A stretch of DNA of 12,673 bases from Gemmatimonadaceae bacterium (GCA_019689955.1 JADGGM010000025.1:1-12673); one strand, 5' to 3'. Positions 1 to 9,754 are shown, counted from the stretch's first letter. Made by a program: numbers and translations. Notes: a model not told the origin generated them from the sequence alone.

Positions 1-159
1 GACCAGGAGAGCGCCTTGCCGCTCCGGCGCATCGCCACACGCCGTATCGACATTTCGTCCAGCGAGATCCGTGCGCGCGTTCGGGCCGGGAAGAGCATTC
101 ACGGGTTCGTCATGCCCGCGGTCGACGCGTTCATTCGCTCGGCGGGCCTGTATCGATAG
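1..159 (+). CDS. nadD: Nicotinate-nucleotide adenylyltransferase, C-terminal end (partial)
   Basis: Only the last 52 codons are in the window; the frame is open from base 1 to the TAG at 157-159. NadD adenylylates nicotinate mononucleotide to deamido-NAD in cytosolic NAD synthesis. The call rests on the C-terminal signature of the family: an 'ISSSEIRARVRAGKSI' stretch (residues 18-33 of the fragment), matching the usual 'ISST-x-IR-x-R-x(2)-G-x-SI' ATP-site helix, then a 'VMPAVDAFI' segment and a final 'GLYR', as NadD proteins commonly end. The HxGH nucleotidyltransferase motif would lie upstream and is not visible. The stop codon lies within the Shine-Dalgarno region of secA, so the two genes are probably co-transcribed. 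The identification comes from this short tail alone. Confidence 0.85.
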   Translation, partial: DQESALPLRRIATRRIDISSSEIRARVRAGKSIHGFVMPAVDAFIRSAGLYR

Positions 160-163
160 AGGA
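158..163 (+). promoter_or_regulatory. secA ribosome-binding site overlapping the nadD stop
   Basis: AGAGGA lies five bases before the secA ATG at 169 and shares its first two bases with the nadD TAG stop. Ribosomes finishing nadD would therefore terminate on the secA initiation site, which suggests translational coupling. Confidence 0.7.
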
Positions 164-168
164 TAGCC

Positions 169-3456
<3,288 letters not shown>

Positions 3457-3485
3457 GCGCCTGAGGCGCGCGCGCAGGGCGTGAC

Positions 3486-3517
3486 GCGGGGGAGTCGCGG
3501 CAACGCGGCTCCCCCGT
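3486..3517 (+). terminator. GCAA-tetraloop hairpin terminator between convergent secA and amidohydrolase
   Basis: Bases 3487-3499 pair without a gap with 3504-3516 around a GCAA loop (3500-3503): eight outer Watson-Crick pairs (CGGGGGAG/CTCCCCCG), one U-G wobble, then CGCG/CGCG. A further G-U pair at 3486/3517 is possible. It starts 30 bases after the secA stop and ends 5 bases before the amidohydrolase stop. No U-tract follows. The wobble and the GNRA-type loop form only in plus-strand RNA; the opposite strand would have an A-C mismatch and a UUGC loop, so the element is built mainly for secA. Its core recurs after susD at 9719-9754. Confidence 0.85.
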
Positions 3518-3521
3518 CCTG

Positions 3522-4979
3522 CTACCGGTGTGCCCCGCCTTCCGCCGCGGGGTGCTGCGGGCCCGTGGGGCCGATCTTCCCCACCGCCATCGCCAGCAGC
3601 GCCTTCGGGTCGTAGATCGTCCCCGATTTCATCACGAGCTGCACGTGGCGCGTGTTCCGGATGTCCTCGAGCGGGTTCCCGCGGACCACGAGCAGGTCCG
3701 CGAGCTTCCCCGTCTCGATCGTTCCGAGCTGCGTCCCCACCCCCAGCGCGCGCGCCCCGTTGATCGTCGCGATCCGGAGCGCCGCGGCCGGCGGGATCCC
3801 GGCCAGTACCAGCGCGTGGAGCTCGCGGTGCGCGGAGAACCCCGCGAGGTACTCCCCGCGGCTCGGGTTGTCGGTGCCCAGGGTGAGCGTCCCCCCGGCG
3901 TCGTACAGCGCCTTCGTCGTGCGGAGCATCGCGTAGTACAGCGAGTCGAAGAGCGGGAACGGCTTCCGCGGCGGCTGGCGCTTCACCCACGCCTGCACGT
4001 ACGGCGTGAAGAACTGGCGTTCGTCCACCCAGTAGTCGAACCCCGGCTTGTCGGCCACCGTGGTGAAGTACACCGGCGCGGTGATCGTCGGGTCGAAGAT
4101 CACGTGGTGGCTGACGAAGAGGTGGATGATGTCCTTGACCTCGGGGGAGCTCGTGTCGGCGTGGATCCAGGACGCGTAGGCCGGGCGGTCGGGGGAGAGC
4201 TCATCCCCGCCGAGGATGTGCTCCACGCGGTCGATCCCCATGAGGATCGCCGCCTTCGCGTTCGTGGAGTTGCGGAACCCCGACTCCAGGTGCGCCGTCA
4301 CCGTGAGCCCGTGGAGGTGCGCCCGGGTGATGAGCACCCGGAGGTGCTCGGGGCTGATCCCCTTCGCCTTGAAGCTCCGCACCCCCTCGGCCGCCCAGTG
4401 GTCCACCTCACGCTCGATGTCGGCGGCCGTCGCCTGCTGGTTCCACCCGCGGCGCGCGGTGCCGAAGTACGGACCGGAGTTGTAGATGCGCGGCCCGATC
4501 TGCTCCCCGCTGTCGATTCGCTTGCGCGCTTCCTCCATCCCCTCGGGGTCGTACTCCCCCGCGGGGAAGGTCGAGGTGACGCCATTGGCGAGGAAGATGA
4601 GCGGGTTGTACGTGTACTCGTCCTGCCGTATCCCCCCCTCGCCGAGCGTCATGTTGTAGTGCGCGTGCATGTCGAAGATCCCGGGGAGGATGTACTCGTC
4701 GTCCCGGAGCTGGACCACTCGCGCCCCCGTCGTGTCCTCTTCCGAGAGATCCCCGCTCACCACGAGCAGCTTCCCCCCGCGCACGAAGATCCCGCGGTTG
4801 CGGACCATCGTGTCGCTCGTGGCGGTGAACACCCACCCGCCGCGCAGGATCACGGCATCCTGCGCGCGGAGCGCCGGCGCGAGAATGGCCGCCGAAAGCG
4901 CGGTGAGGAGCGCGACCCGGCGGAGGCCGAGGCGGGAAGGGGTGAGCGTGCAGCGATTCCGTCGTGTCGGGGTGAGCAT
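3522..4979 (-). CDS. Secreted metal-dependent amidohydrolase (imidazolonepropionase/prolidase-like)
   Basis: The 485-residue product belongs to the amidohydrolase superfamily, COG1228-like branch, whose members hydrolyse amide, cyclic amide or ester bonds at a one- or two-metal centre in a TIM barrel. Visible ligands in order: HAH at 105-107 after 'LPGIFDMHAH' (strand 1), K204 or K206 in 'SFKAKG' (possible carboxylated lysine), H230 in 'TAHLES' (strand 5), H254 in 'VEHI' (strand 6) and D370 in 'LGTDN' (strand 8). The C-terminal 'GNPLEDIRNTRHVQLVMKSG' completes the composite beta-sandwich typical of the group. Residues 20-39 form a signal peptide (basic start, 'VALLTALSAAILAPALRA'), so it should act in the periplasm or outside the cell. 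The ATG at 4979 was preferred over an upstream in-frame GTG (5045) because it has an AGGA seven bases upstream and places the signal peptide near the N-terminus. It diverges from the susC-susD operon across a repeat-bearing intergenic region. The substrate cannot be read from the sequence. Confidence 0.88.
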   Translation of the reverse strand: MLTPTRRNRCTLTPSRLGLRRVALLTALSAAILAPALRAQDAVILRGGWVFTATSDTMVRNRGIFVRGGKLLVVSGDLSEEDTTGARVVQLRDDEYILPGIFDMHAHYNMTLGEGGIRQDEYTYNPLIFLANGVTSTFPAGEYDPEGMEEARKRIDSGEQIGPRIYNSGPYFGTARRGWNQQATAADIEREVDHWAAEGVRSFKAKGISPEHLRVLITRAHLHGLTVTAHLESGFRNSTNAKAAILMGIDRVEHILGGDELSPDRPAYASWIHADTSSPEVKDIIHLFVSHHVIFDPTITAPVYFTTVADKPGFDYWVDERQFFTPYVQAWVKRQPPRKPFPLFDSLYYAMLRTTKALYDAGGTLTLGTDNPSRGEYLAGFSAHRELHALVLAGIPPAAALRIATINGARALGVGTQLGTIETGKLADLLVVRGNPLEDIRNTRHVQLVMKSGTIYDPKALLAMAVGKIGPTGPQHPAAEGGAHR

Positions 4980-4986
4980 GGCGGCG

Positions 4987-4990
4987 TCCT
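4987..4990 (-). promoter_or_regulatory. Ribosome-binding site that decides the amidohydrolase start
   Basis: Read on the minus strand this is AGGA, followed by seven bases and the ATG at 4979-4977. The alternative GTG start at 5045 has no comparable site and would put about 40 residues before the hydrophobic part of the signal peptide. Confidence 0.6.
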
Positions 4991-5145
4991 GGCGATCGGT
5001 TGGGGTGCGGCGGAGCGCGCGGCGGTGCGGCTGTGCAGGCGTCACCGCATCTACGCCGGCCGAGCGTGCGCTGTTGGCGCGCGGGCGCGTGGCGCCGGGC
5101 GACCATTAGAACGCTGTAATCGTCCGAGTGCCGGCGTTCCGCAAA

Positions 5146-5187
5146 ATATCTCGGTACTGAGCCAACATATCTCTGTACTGAGCCAAC
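5146..5187 (+). repeat. 21-bp tandem direct repeat with internal dyad; likely operator
   Basis: Two adjacent 21-bp units (5146-5166 and 5167-5187) match at 20 of 21 positions; the only difference is G5153 versus T5174. Each unit reads ATATCTC, one variable base, then GTACTGAGCCAAC. Each contains an imperfect inverted repeat, CTCnGTACnGAG, at 5150-5161 and 5171-5182, 10 of 12 positions symmetric. A 21-bp period is two helical turns, so two bound dimers would sit on the same DNA face. The location between divergent genes supports a regulator-binding role. The binding protein is unknown. Confidence 0.75.
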
Positions 5188-5205
5188 GTTTTGACGCTCG
5201 CCCGC

Positions 5206-5217
5206 GTACTGACGCAA
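5206..5217 (+). repeat. Degenerate third copy of the repeat core
   Basis: GTACTGA followed by CGCAA matches the repeat core (GTACTGA then GCCAA) at 10 of 12 positions. It begins 31 bases after the equivalent point of the second unit, roughly three helical turns, so it keeps the same helical phase. The outer dyad half (CTC) is not conserved, so it would be at most a weak or accessory site. This copy could be chance. Confidence 0.4.
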
Positions 5218-5352
5218 GGCCATGCGCTCGGGCGTGCCGGCGCCGGGCGTGCGCCGCGACGCGCGGACTGTCCGGGGCGTACCCGTCGGATCGCGGCGCA
5301 GCGGACGAACCGCCCCGCGCGCAATGGACCTCCACGTTCCACCCAACCACTC

Positions 5353-5357
5353 GGAGG
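5353..5357 (+). promoter_or_regulatory. Ribosome-binding site that decides the susC start
   Basis: A perfect GGAGG lies seven bases before the ATG at 5365. The reading frame stays open for 58 codons further upstream, but that extension is Arg/Pro/Gly-rich, has no start with a ribosome-binding site, and would bury the signal peptide. Confidence 0.85.
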
Positions 5358-5364
5358 ATCTCTC

Positions 5365-8300
5365 ATGGTCAAGCGACGTTGTCTGGGTTGGGCACTCCTC
5401 GCCACCGCGCTGCTCCCCGCGGTGGCTCTCTCGCAGGGCGGAGGGAGCATCGTCGGGCGCGTCGTCGACGCCGGCTCGCAGCAGCCGATCCCGTCGGCGC
5501 AGGTCGCCATCGTCGGGACCCGGATGGGCGCCGTGACCGACCAGAACGGGTACTACCGGATCCCGGCCGTCCCCGCTGGGACGGTCACGGTGCGCGCCGC
5601 GCGCATCGGGTACGGCCCCGCAACCAAGACGGCGACGGTCCCGGCGAACGACAGCGTCTCGGTCGACTTCGCGCTGCAGCCGACGACGCTCAAGCTCGAG
5701 CAGGTGGTGGTCACGGGGACCGCGGGGAACCAGACGCGCCGCGCGCAGGCGGCGGTCGTCGCCGGGATCGACGTCGGAGACCTCGCGCAGCAGGCGCCGG
5801 TGCAGTCCGTGGCCGACGTGCTCCAGTCGCGCGTCCCCGGGGTGTCGCTCGAGAAGTCGTCGGGGACGAGCGGGACGAGCCAGTCGATCCGCATCCGCGG
5901 CGTCTCGTCGATCAGCCTCTCGAACCAACCGCTCATCTTCATCGACGGCGTCCGGGCGACGGCGCGCAACGTCACCTCCGGGCGGGCGCCGAACGGCCAG
6001 CAGGCGGCCGGCGGGTGCAGCGGGTGTGACCTGGGCGGCCAGGCGCAGAGCCTCCTCAACATGATCGACCCGAACGAGATCGAGCGCATCGAGATCGTCA
6101 AAGGCCCCGCGGCCGCGACGCTCTACGGCGCCGACGCGTCGGCCGGGGTGATCCAGATCATCACGAAGCGCGGGGCGCTCAACAGCGGCGGCTTCCGCCA
6201 GACGCTCAATCTCGAGTACAACAGCATCGACGCGAACTACACCCCGCCGGACAACTACGGTGCGTGCACCGCGGCGCTCGTCGCGCCGACGAGCCCGAAC
6301 CCGCTCTGCCGCGGCCAGGCCGTGGGGACGATCATCCACTACAACCCGCTCCTCGCCAACCACGTCTTCCGCACCGGGAACCTCCAGTCCGCGAGCTGGA
6401 GCGGGGAAGGGGGTGGGCAGAACTACGGTTACTTCGCCTCGGCGCACCTGAGCCGCGAGGTGGGGACCCTGCCGAGCAACTGGGTCAACGACAAGAACGC
6501 CCGCTTCAACTTCCACTTCCAGCCGAGCGAGAAGGTCGTCATCGACGCCGGCTTCGGCCTGATCTGGACCTCCACCCGCCTCCCCGACCAGGGGAACAAC
6601 CCGTACGGCTTCGGCGGGGCGCTCATCTCCAGCCCGCTCACCCTGGGCGGTCCGAGCAACGGGTGGAACGGCAACTACCGCGACAAGGATGCGATCGCGG
6701 CGATCGACAACCGCATCGACAACACGCGCGCCATCCCGACGGCCGAGGTGCGCTACACCCCCGTGAGCTGGTTCACCAACCGCCTCACCCTCGGCGCCGA
6801 CCTCACGCGGTCGAGCTCCTTGCGGCTCGTGCCCAAGAGCTCTCTGGGCGCGTACTTCGCCGTCGACAACAACGGGTCCGTGAAGGAGACCCGGTACACC
6901 ACCTCCGACTACACGCTGAACTACCTCGGCGACATCAAGACCCCGTTCTTCCACGTCGCCAACGTCGAGTCGGACGTGTCGTTCGGCGTGCAGGTGATCT
7001 CCGAGGACCTGGAGACGATCTGGGCCGACGGGCTCGGGCTCGCCACGAACTCCGCGCACGCCGTCTCCGCGGCCGCGAGCCGTTCGGGCGGCCAGCTCCC
7101 GACGGTGCAGCAACGGTCGGTCGGGTACCTCGGGCAGTGGCAGCTCGCCTGGCGCGACCGGCTCTTCCTGCAGTTCGGCGCGCGCCTCGACAAGAACTCC
7201 GGCTTCGGGGAGAACGTGCACACGTTCTTCCTCCCCAAGGTCGGGCTCTCGTACGTGCTCTCGGATGAGCCGTTCTGGGGGGAGAAGCTCCCCTGGGTGA
7301 GCACGATGCGCATCCGCGCCGCGTACGGGACCACCGGCCGCGCCCCGACGCCGGGCGCCGCGGACCAGACGTACGCGCCCTGTCCGTACGTCGTGGGCAG
7401 CTCCGAGCTCGCCGGGCTCTGTCTCCAGAACCCCGGCAACCCCGACCTGCGCCCCGAGAAGGGGACCGAGTTCGAGGGGGGCGCGGACTTCGGCTTCTTC
7501 AACGATCGCGTGGGCGCCGAGGTGACGTACTTCCGGAAGACCACCACCGATCTCCTCCTCCAGCGCCCGCTCGCCTCGTCGGCGGGGTACGACCAGAGCC
7601 CGTTCGTCAACATCGGGAAGGTGCGCAACGACGGGTGGGAGGTCGCCCTCCACGCGCAGGTCCTCGACCGCCGCGACGTGTCGTGGGGGGTCAACGTCAA
7701 CCTCAGCACGCTGCACAACGAGGTGCTCGACCTCGGCGACATCACGCCGTTCGGCACCACGCAGCGCGTCGCGCCCGGCGTCCCGCTCGAGGCGTTCTGG
7801 GGGTACAAGATCAACCAGATTGACGTGGCCAACCACCGCGCAGTGGTCTCCGACACGATGCAGTTCCTCGGCAACCTCCTCCCCGACTTCGAGGGGAGCT
7901 TCGGAACCACGGTGGGCCTCTTCCACAACACCGTCCGGCTGTACGGGCAGCTCGACTGGAAGACCGGCTACAAGGTGCTCAACTCCACGCAGAGCTTCCG
8001 CGACCGGAACAACTCCGTGTCGCTCGCCGCGGTGGACTCGACCGCCCTCTCGCCGGAGGACCGGCTTCGCTTCTTCGGTCCGTACGTCACCGAGAGCGGA
8101 ACGGCGCTCGGTGTGTCGCAGGTAAACGACCCGTACATCCAGGACGGCGACTTCCTGCGTCTGCGCGAGGTGTCGGCCACCGTCACCCTCCCGACGCGCT
8201 TCTTCGCGCGCGCAGGGGCCACGAGCGCGTCGCTCACGGTGGCGGGGCAGAACCTGCACCTGTGGACCAAGTATCCGGGGCCTGACCCCGAGATCCACGC

Positions 8301-8391
8301 CAACATCGTGACCACGGAGTTCGACCAGCAGGACTTCCTCACCTTCCCGCCGACCCGTCGGTGGGTGGTGAAGCTCACCCTCGGCTTCTGA
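5365..8391 (+). CDS. SusC/RagA-family TonB-dependent outer-membrane transporter
   Basis: This is a 1008-residue TonB-linked porin of the SusC/RagA type, which imports oligomers across the outer membrane using TonB-ExbBD energy with a SusD lid. Domains in order: signal peptide (1-24, 'ALLATALLPAVALSQ'); carboxypeptidase-regulatory-like beta-sandwich (about 25-108, 'GRVVDAGSQQPIPSAQVAI' and 'TDQNGYYRIPAVPAG'); a TonB-box-like 'LEQVVVTGT' (111-119); the plug (about 130-270), with 'SVADVLQSRVPGV', 'IRIRGVSSI', 'PLIFIDGVR' and the SusC signature 'ERIEIVKGPAAATLYGADA'; then a C-terminal barrel with alternating aromatic strands and a terminal Phe for BAM recognition. The mature protein has six cysteines in three local pairs: C218/C221 (CSGC in a plug insertion), C301/C315 and C673/C686, possible disulfides. 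It is co-transcribed with the susD-like gene eight bases downstream. The substrate is unknown; no polysaccharide-degrading gene adjoins, so peptide uptake as in RagAB is plausible. Confidence 0.95.
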   Translation: MVKRRCLGWALLATALLPAVALSQGGGSIVGRVVDAGSQQPIPSAQVAIVGTRMGAVTDQNGYYRIPAVPAGTVTVRAARIGYGPATKTATVPANDSVSVDFALQPTTLKLEQVVVTGTAGNQTRRAQAAVVAGIDVGDLAQQAPVQSVADVLQSRVPGVSLEKSSGTSGTSQSIRIRGVSSISLSNQPLIFIDGVRATARNVTSGRAPNGQQAAGGCSGCDLGGQAQSLLNMIDPNEIERIEIVKGPAAATLYGADASAGVIQIITKRGALNSGGFRQTLNLEYNSIDANYTPPDNYGACTAALVAPTSPNPLCRGQAVGTIIHYNPLLANHVFRTGNLQSASWSGEGGGQNYGYFASAHLSREVGTLPSNWVNDKNARFNFHFQPSEKVVIDAGFGLIWTSTRLPDQGNNPYGFGGALISSPLTLGGPSNGWNGNYRDKDAIAAIDNRIDNTRAIPTAEVRYTPVSWFTNRLTLGADLTRSSSLRLVPKSSLGAYFAVDNNGSVKETRYTTSDYTLNYLGDIKTPFFHVANVESDVSFGVQVISEDLETIWADGLGLATNSAHAVSAAASRSGGQLPTVQQRSVGYLGQWQLAWRDRLFLQFGARLDKNSGFGENVHTFFLPKVGLSYVLSDEPFWGEKLPWVSTMRIRAAYGTTGRAPTPGAADQTYAPCPYVVGSSELAGLCLQNPGNPDLRPEKGTEFEGGADFGFFNDRVGAEVTYFRKTTTDLLLQRPLASSAGYDQSPFVNIGKVRNDGWEVALHAQVLDRRDVSWGVNVNLSTLHNEVLDLGDITPFGTTQRVAPGVPLEAFWGYKINQIDVANHRAVVSDTMQFLGNLLPDFEGSFGTTVGLFHNTVRLYGQLDWKTGYKVLNSTQSFRDRNNSVSLAAVDSTALSPEDRLRFFGPYVTESGTALGVSQVNDPYIQDGDFLRLREVSATVTLPTRFFARAGATSASLTVAGQNLHLWTKYPGPDPEIHANIVTTEFDQQDFLTFPPTRRWVVKLTLGF

Positions 8392-8393
8392 GG
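8390..8393 (+). promoter_or_regulatory. susD ribosome-binding site overlapping the susC stop
   Basis: GAGG lies six bases before the ATG at 8400 and includes two bases of the susC TGA (8389-8391). This favours that ATG over earlier in-frame codons inside susC and suggests translational coupling of the pair. Confidence 0.7.
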
Positions 8394-8399
8394 CGCACC

Positions 8400-9665
8400 A
8401 TGCCATTTCTCTTGCGAACGGCGCTTCGGCGCACGCTGGCGGTGGCTGCGATCGTCGCCGCATACGGCTGCAACGACTTTCTGAGCGTGAGCAACACCGG
8501 GACCGTCGACGTCGGCGAGATCGACCCTGCCCGCGACGCCGAGACGCTCTCGCTCTCCTCGTTCCAGGACCTCGTGGCCACGTACAGCTTCCAGGCCATG
8601 TACGTCGCCTGGTTCACCGGCGAGACGATCGCCACCGAGACGTTCCAGGGGCCGAACGACTTCGCGCGGCGCGCGATCCTGGACAACGACGGCGACATCA
8701 ACACGGTGTTCGGCGGGCTCTCGGACGCGATCGTGTCGTCGGGGCAGGTGATCGACGTGTTGAGCGCCGCGCCGGGGGCGGACACGAGCCTCGCGCTCGC
8801 GCGGGCGGAGCTCGTCTCCGGCTACGCGTTCGAGCTGATGGCGGAGGAGTTCTGCGTCGGCACGGTGCGCGTCGGGCCGGCGCTGGATTCGGCGGCGATG
8901 CTCGACTCGGCCCAGGCGCACTTCACCCGCGCGATCGCGATCGGCCAGGCGTCGGGGACCGCGACGGGCACCGCCTTCGCGAACGCCGCGCTCGTCGGGC
9001 GGGCGCGCGCGGAGCTGCAGGCGGGGAAGAAGACCGAGGCGGCCACCGATGCCGCCGTGGTGCCCGCGGACTTCGTGTTCAACCTCACCTACGCCGACGA
9101 CCCCGCGAACCGCGACCGGGTCGGGAACCAGTTCTGGGCCCGCACCTTTGGGCGCGGGTCGATCTCGGTGTCGGAAGGGTTCCGGAGCCTGGGGCGGATC
9201 GTCGACAGCACCTCCGGGGATCCGCGGGTATTGTACAAGCTCCCGGGGAGCGGGCTGTCGGCGCAGGATGGCGTGACGCCGTTCTACGCCCAGGCGAAGT
9301 ACACGAGCTACGCCGCGCCGATGCGCCTTGCCTCGGGGCTCGAGGCGAAGTACATCGCCGCCGAGGCGAACGGCCCGTCGGCCGAGCTCGCGCTCATCGA
9401 TGAGCGCAGAGCGGCCAACGGGCAGCCCGCGTACAGCGGCCCGACCGACGATGCGAGCGTGCTGGCGGAGCTCATGACGCAGAAGTCGCTCGACTTCTTC
9501 CTCGAGGGGAAGCGGATGGGTGACTTCCGGCGTAATGGGGCGGCGGTGCCGTTCGTGCCGGTCCCCGGGACGCCGTACTTCAAGACCAACGGCTACGGCC
9601 CGATCGGAGACCAGACCTGCTGGCCGTTGCCGATCCAGGAGACGTCGAACAACCCGAACCTCTAA
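8400..9665 (+). CDS. SusD/RagB-like outer-membrane lipoprotein
   Basis: The 421-residue product is the surface lipoprotein partner of the SusC-like porin, acting as a hinged lid that captures ligand. Evidence: an N-terminal export signal with basic residues, a hydrophobic core and C24 in 'AAYGC', a loose lipobox with Tyr at -2; a mature start 'CNDFLSVSNTGTVD', typical of SusD-like proteins ('C-x-DFL-x-V'); an alpha-helical, Ala/Leu-rich body consistent with the TPR scaffold; a segment 'ERRAANGQPAYSG' resembling the family's 'IR-x-RAG' region; 'SLDFFLEGKRMGDFRRNG', matching the conserved 'E-x(3)-EGKR-x-D-x-RR' helix; and the ending 'CWPLPIQETSNNPNL', like the 'P-IP-x-E-x(2)-NPN' tail of RagB/SusD. 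It is shorter than classical SusD (about 550 residues), so some ligand-binding loops are probably missing. C152 and C407 are the only other cysteines and could form a disulfide. Transcription probably ends at the hairpin at 9719-9754. Confidence 0.9.
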   Translation: MPFLLRTALRRTLAVAAIVAAYGCNDFLSVSNTGTVDVGEIDPARDAETLSLSSFQDLVATYSFQAMYVAWFTGETIATETFQGPNDFARRAILDNDGDINTVFGGLSDAIVSSGQVIDVLSAAPGADTSLALARAELVSGYAFELMAEEFCVGTVRVGPALDSAAMLDSAQAHFTRAIAIGQASGTATGTAFANAALVGRARAELQAGKKTEAATDAAVVPADFVFNLTYADDPANRDRVGNQFWARTFGRGSISVSEGFRSLGRIVDSTSGDPRVLYKLPGSGLSAQDGVTPFYAQAKYTSYAAPMRLASGLEAKYIAAEANGPSAELALIDERRAANGQPAYSGPTDDASVLAELMTQKSLDFFLEGKRMGDFRRNGAAVPFVPVPGTPYFKTNGYGPIGDQTCWPLPIQETSNNPNL

Positions 9666-9671
9666 GCGCGT

Positions 9672-9711
9672 GGCACGGCTGGCCCGTGCCCCGGCGGGCC
9701 GGCGTGCGGCC
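9672..9711 (+). other. Two small GC-rich hairpins after the susD stop
   Basis: GGCACGG (9672-9678) pairs with CCGTGCC (9684-9690) around a five-base loop. GGCCG (9697-9701) pairs with CGGCC (9707-9711) around another five-base loop. They lie directly before the larger terminator-like hairpin. They may protect the 3' end of the susCD transcript, but short stems like these also arise by chance in DNA this GC-rich. Confidence 0.35.
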
Positions 9712-9718
9712 GGAGTGA

Positions 9719-9754
9719 CGAGCGGCGAGTCGCGGAAACGCGGCTCGCCGCTCG
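9719..9754 (+). terminator. GAAA-tetraloop hairpin terminator after susD
   Basis: Bases 9719-9734 pair with 9739-9754 without a gap: ten to eleven outer Watson-Crick pairs (CGAGCGGCGAG/CTCGCCGCTCG), one U-G wobble, then CGCG/CGCG closed by a GAAA loop (9735-9738). It lies 53 bases after the susD stop and 145 bases before radC, the right place to end the susC-susD transcript. It is followed by CTCATT rather than a long U-tract. The inner stem, wobble and GNAA loop are the same as in the hairpin after secA. Confidence 0.85.

Larger units (their letters stand above)
4980..5364. promoter_or_regulatory. Divergent intergenic control region
   Basis: This 385-bp gene-free stretch separates the start of the minus-strand amidohydrolase from the start of susC. 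The flanks (about 4980-5100 and 5220-5350) are very GC-rich. The middle (about 5104-5192) is clearly richer in A and T and contains a tandem 21-bp repeat. Both genes would have long leaders, about 150 bases or more, if transcription starts in that AT-richer core. I could not assign a convincing sigma-70 -35/-10 pair: TTGACG at 5191-5196 is a good -35 match but has no -10 at the right spacing. Placement of promoters here is inference. Confidence 0.6.

Noticed and set aside
3457..3469. Palindrome GCGCCT-G-AGGCGC just after the secA stop
   Set aside because: The single-base centre cannot form a stable RNA hairpin, and short GC palindromes are common in this composition; the adjacent tetraloop hairpin explains termination better.
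5105..5144. Minus-strand promoter for the amidohydrolase (TTGCGG at 5144-5139 with GATTAC 17 bp downstream, or TCTAAT at 5110-5105)
   Set aside because: GATTAC matches only three of six -10 positions, and TCTAAT lacks a -35 at proper spacing, so neither can be supported.
5191..5219. Sigma-70 promoter for susC using TTGACG at 5191-5196 as the -35
   Set aside because: At 16-18 bp spacing the -10 position reads GCAAGG or similar, with no TATAAT resemblance; TACTGA at 5207 is only 10 bp away.
5191..5364. Upstream extension of the susC frame by 58 codons
   Set aside because: It has no ribosome-binding site, begins with a TTG next to the repeat element, encodes Arg/Pro/Gly-rich sequence, and would place the signal peptide 58 residues inside the protein.
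3528..6029. An 833-codon plus-strand frame opposite the amidohydrolase and across the intergenic region into susC
   Set aside because: The product is Arg/Val/Glu-rich low-complexity sequence with no motif, it covers a regulatory region, and it conflicts with two strong genes in other frames.
4408..8463. A 4-kb uninterrupted minus-strand frame (1351 codons) opposite susC and extending into the amidohydrolase
   Set aside because: Its translation is dominated by Arg, Val, Asp, Glu, Ala and His with no recognisable domain, and it runs against a well-supported SusC gene. Long antisense frames are expected where codon third positions are nearly always G or C.
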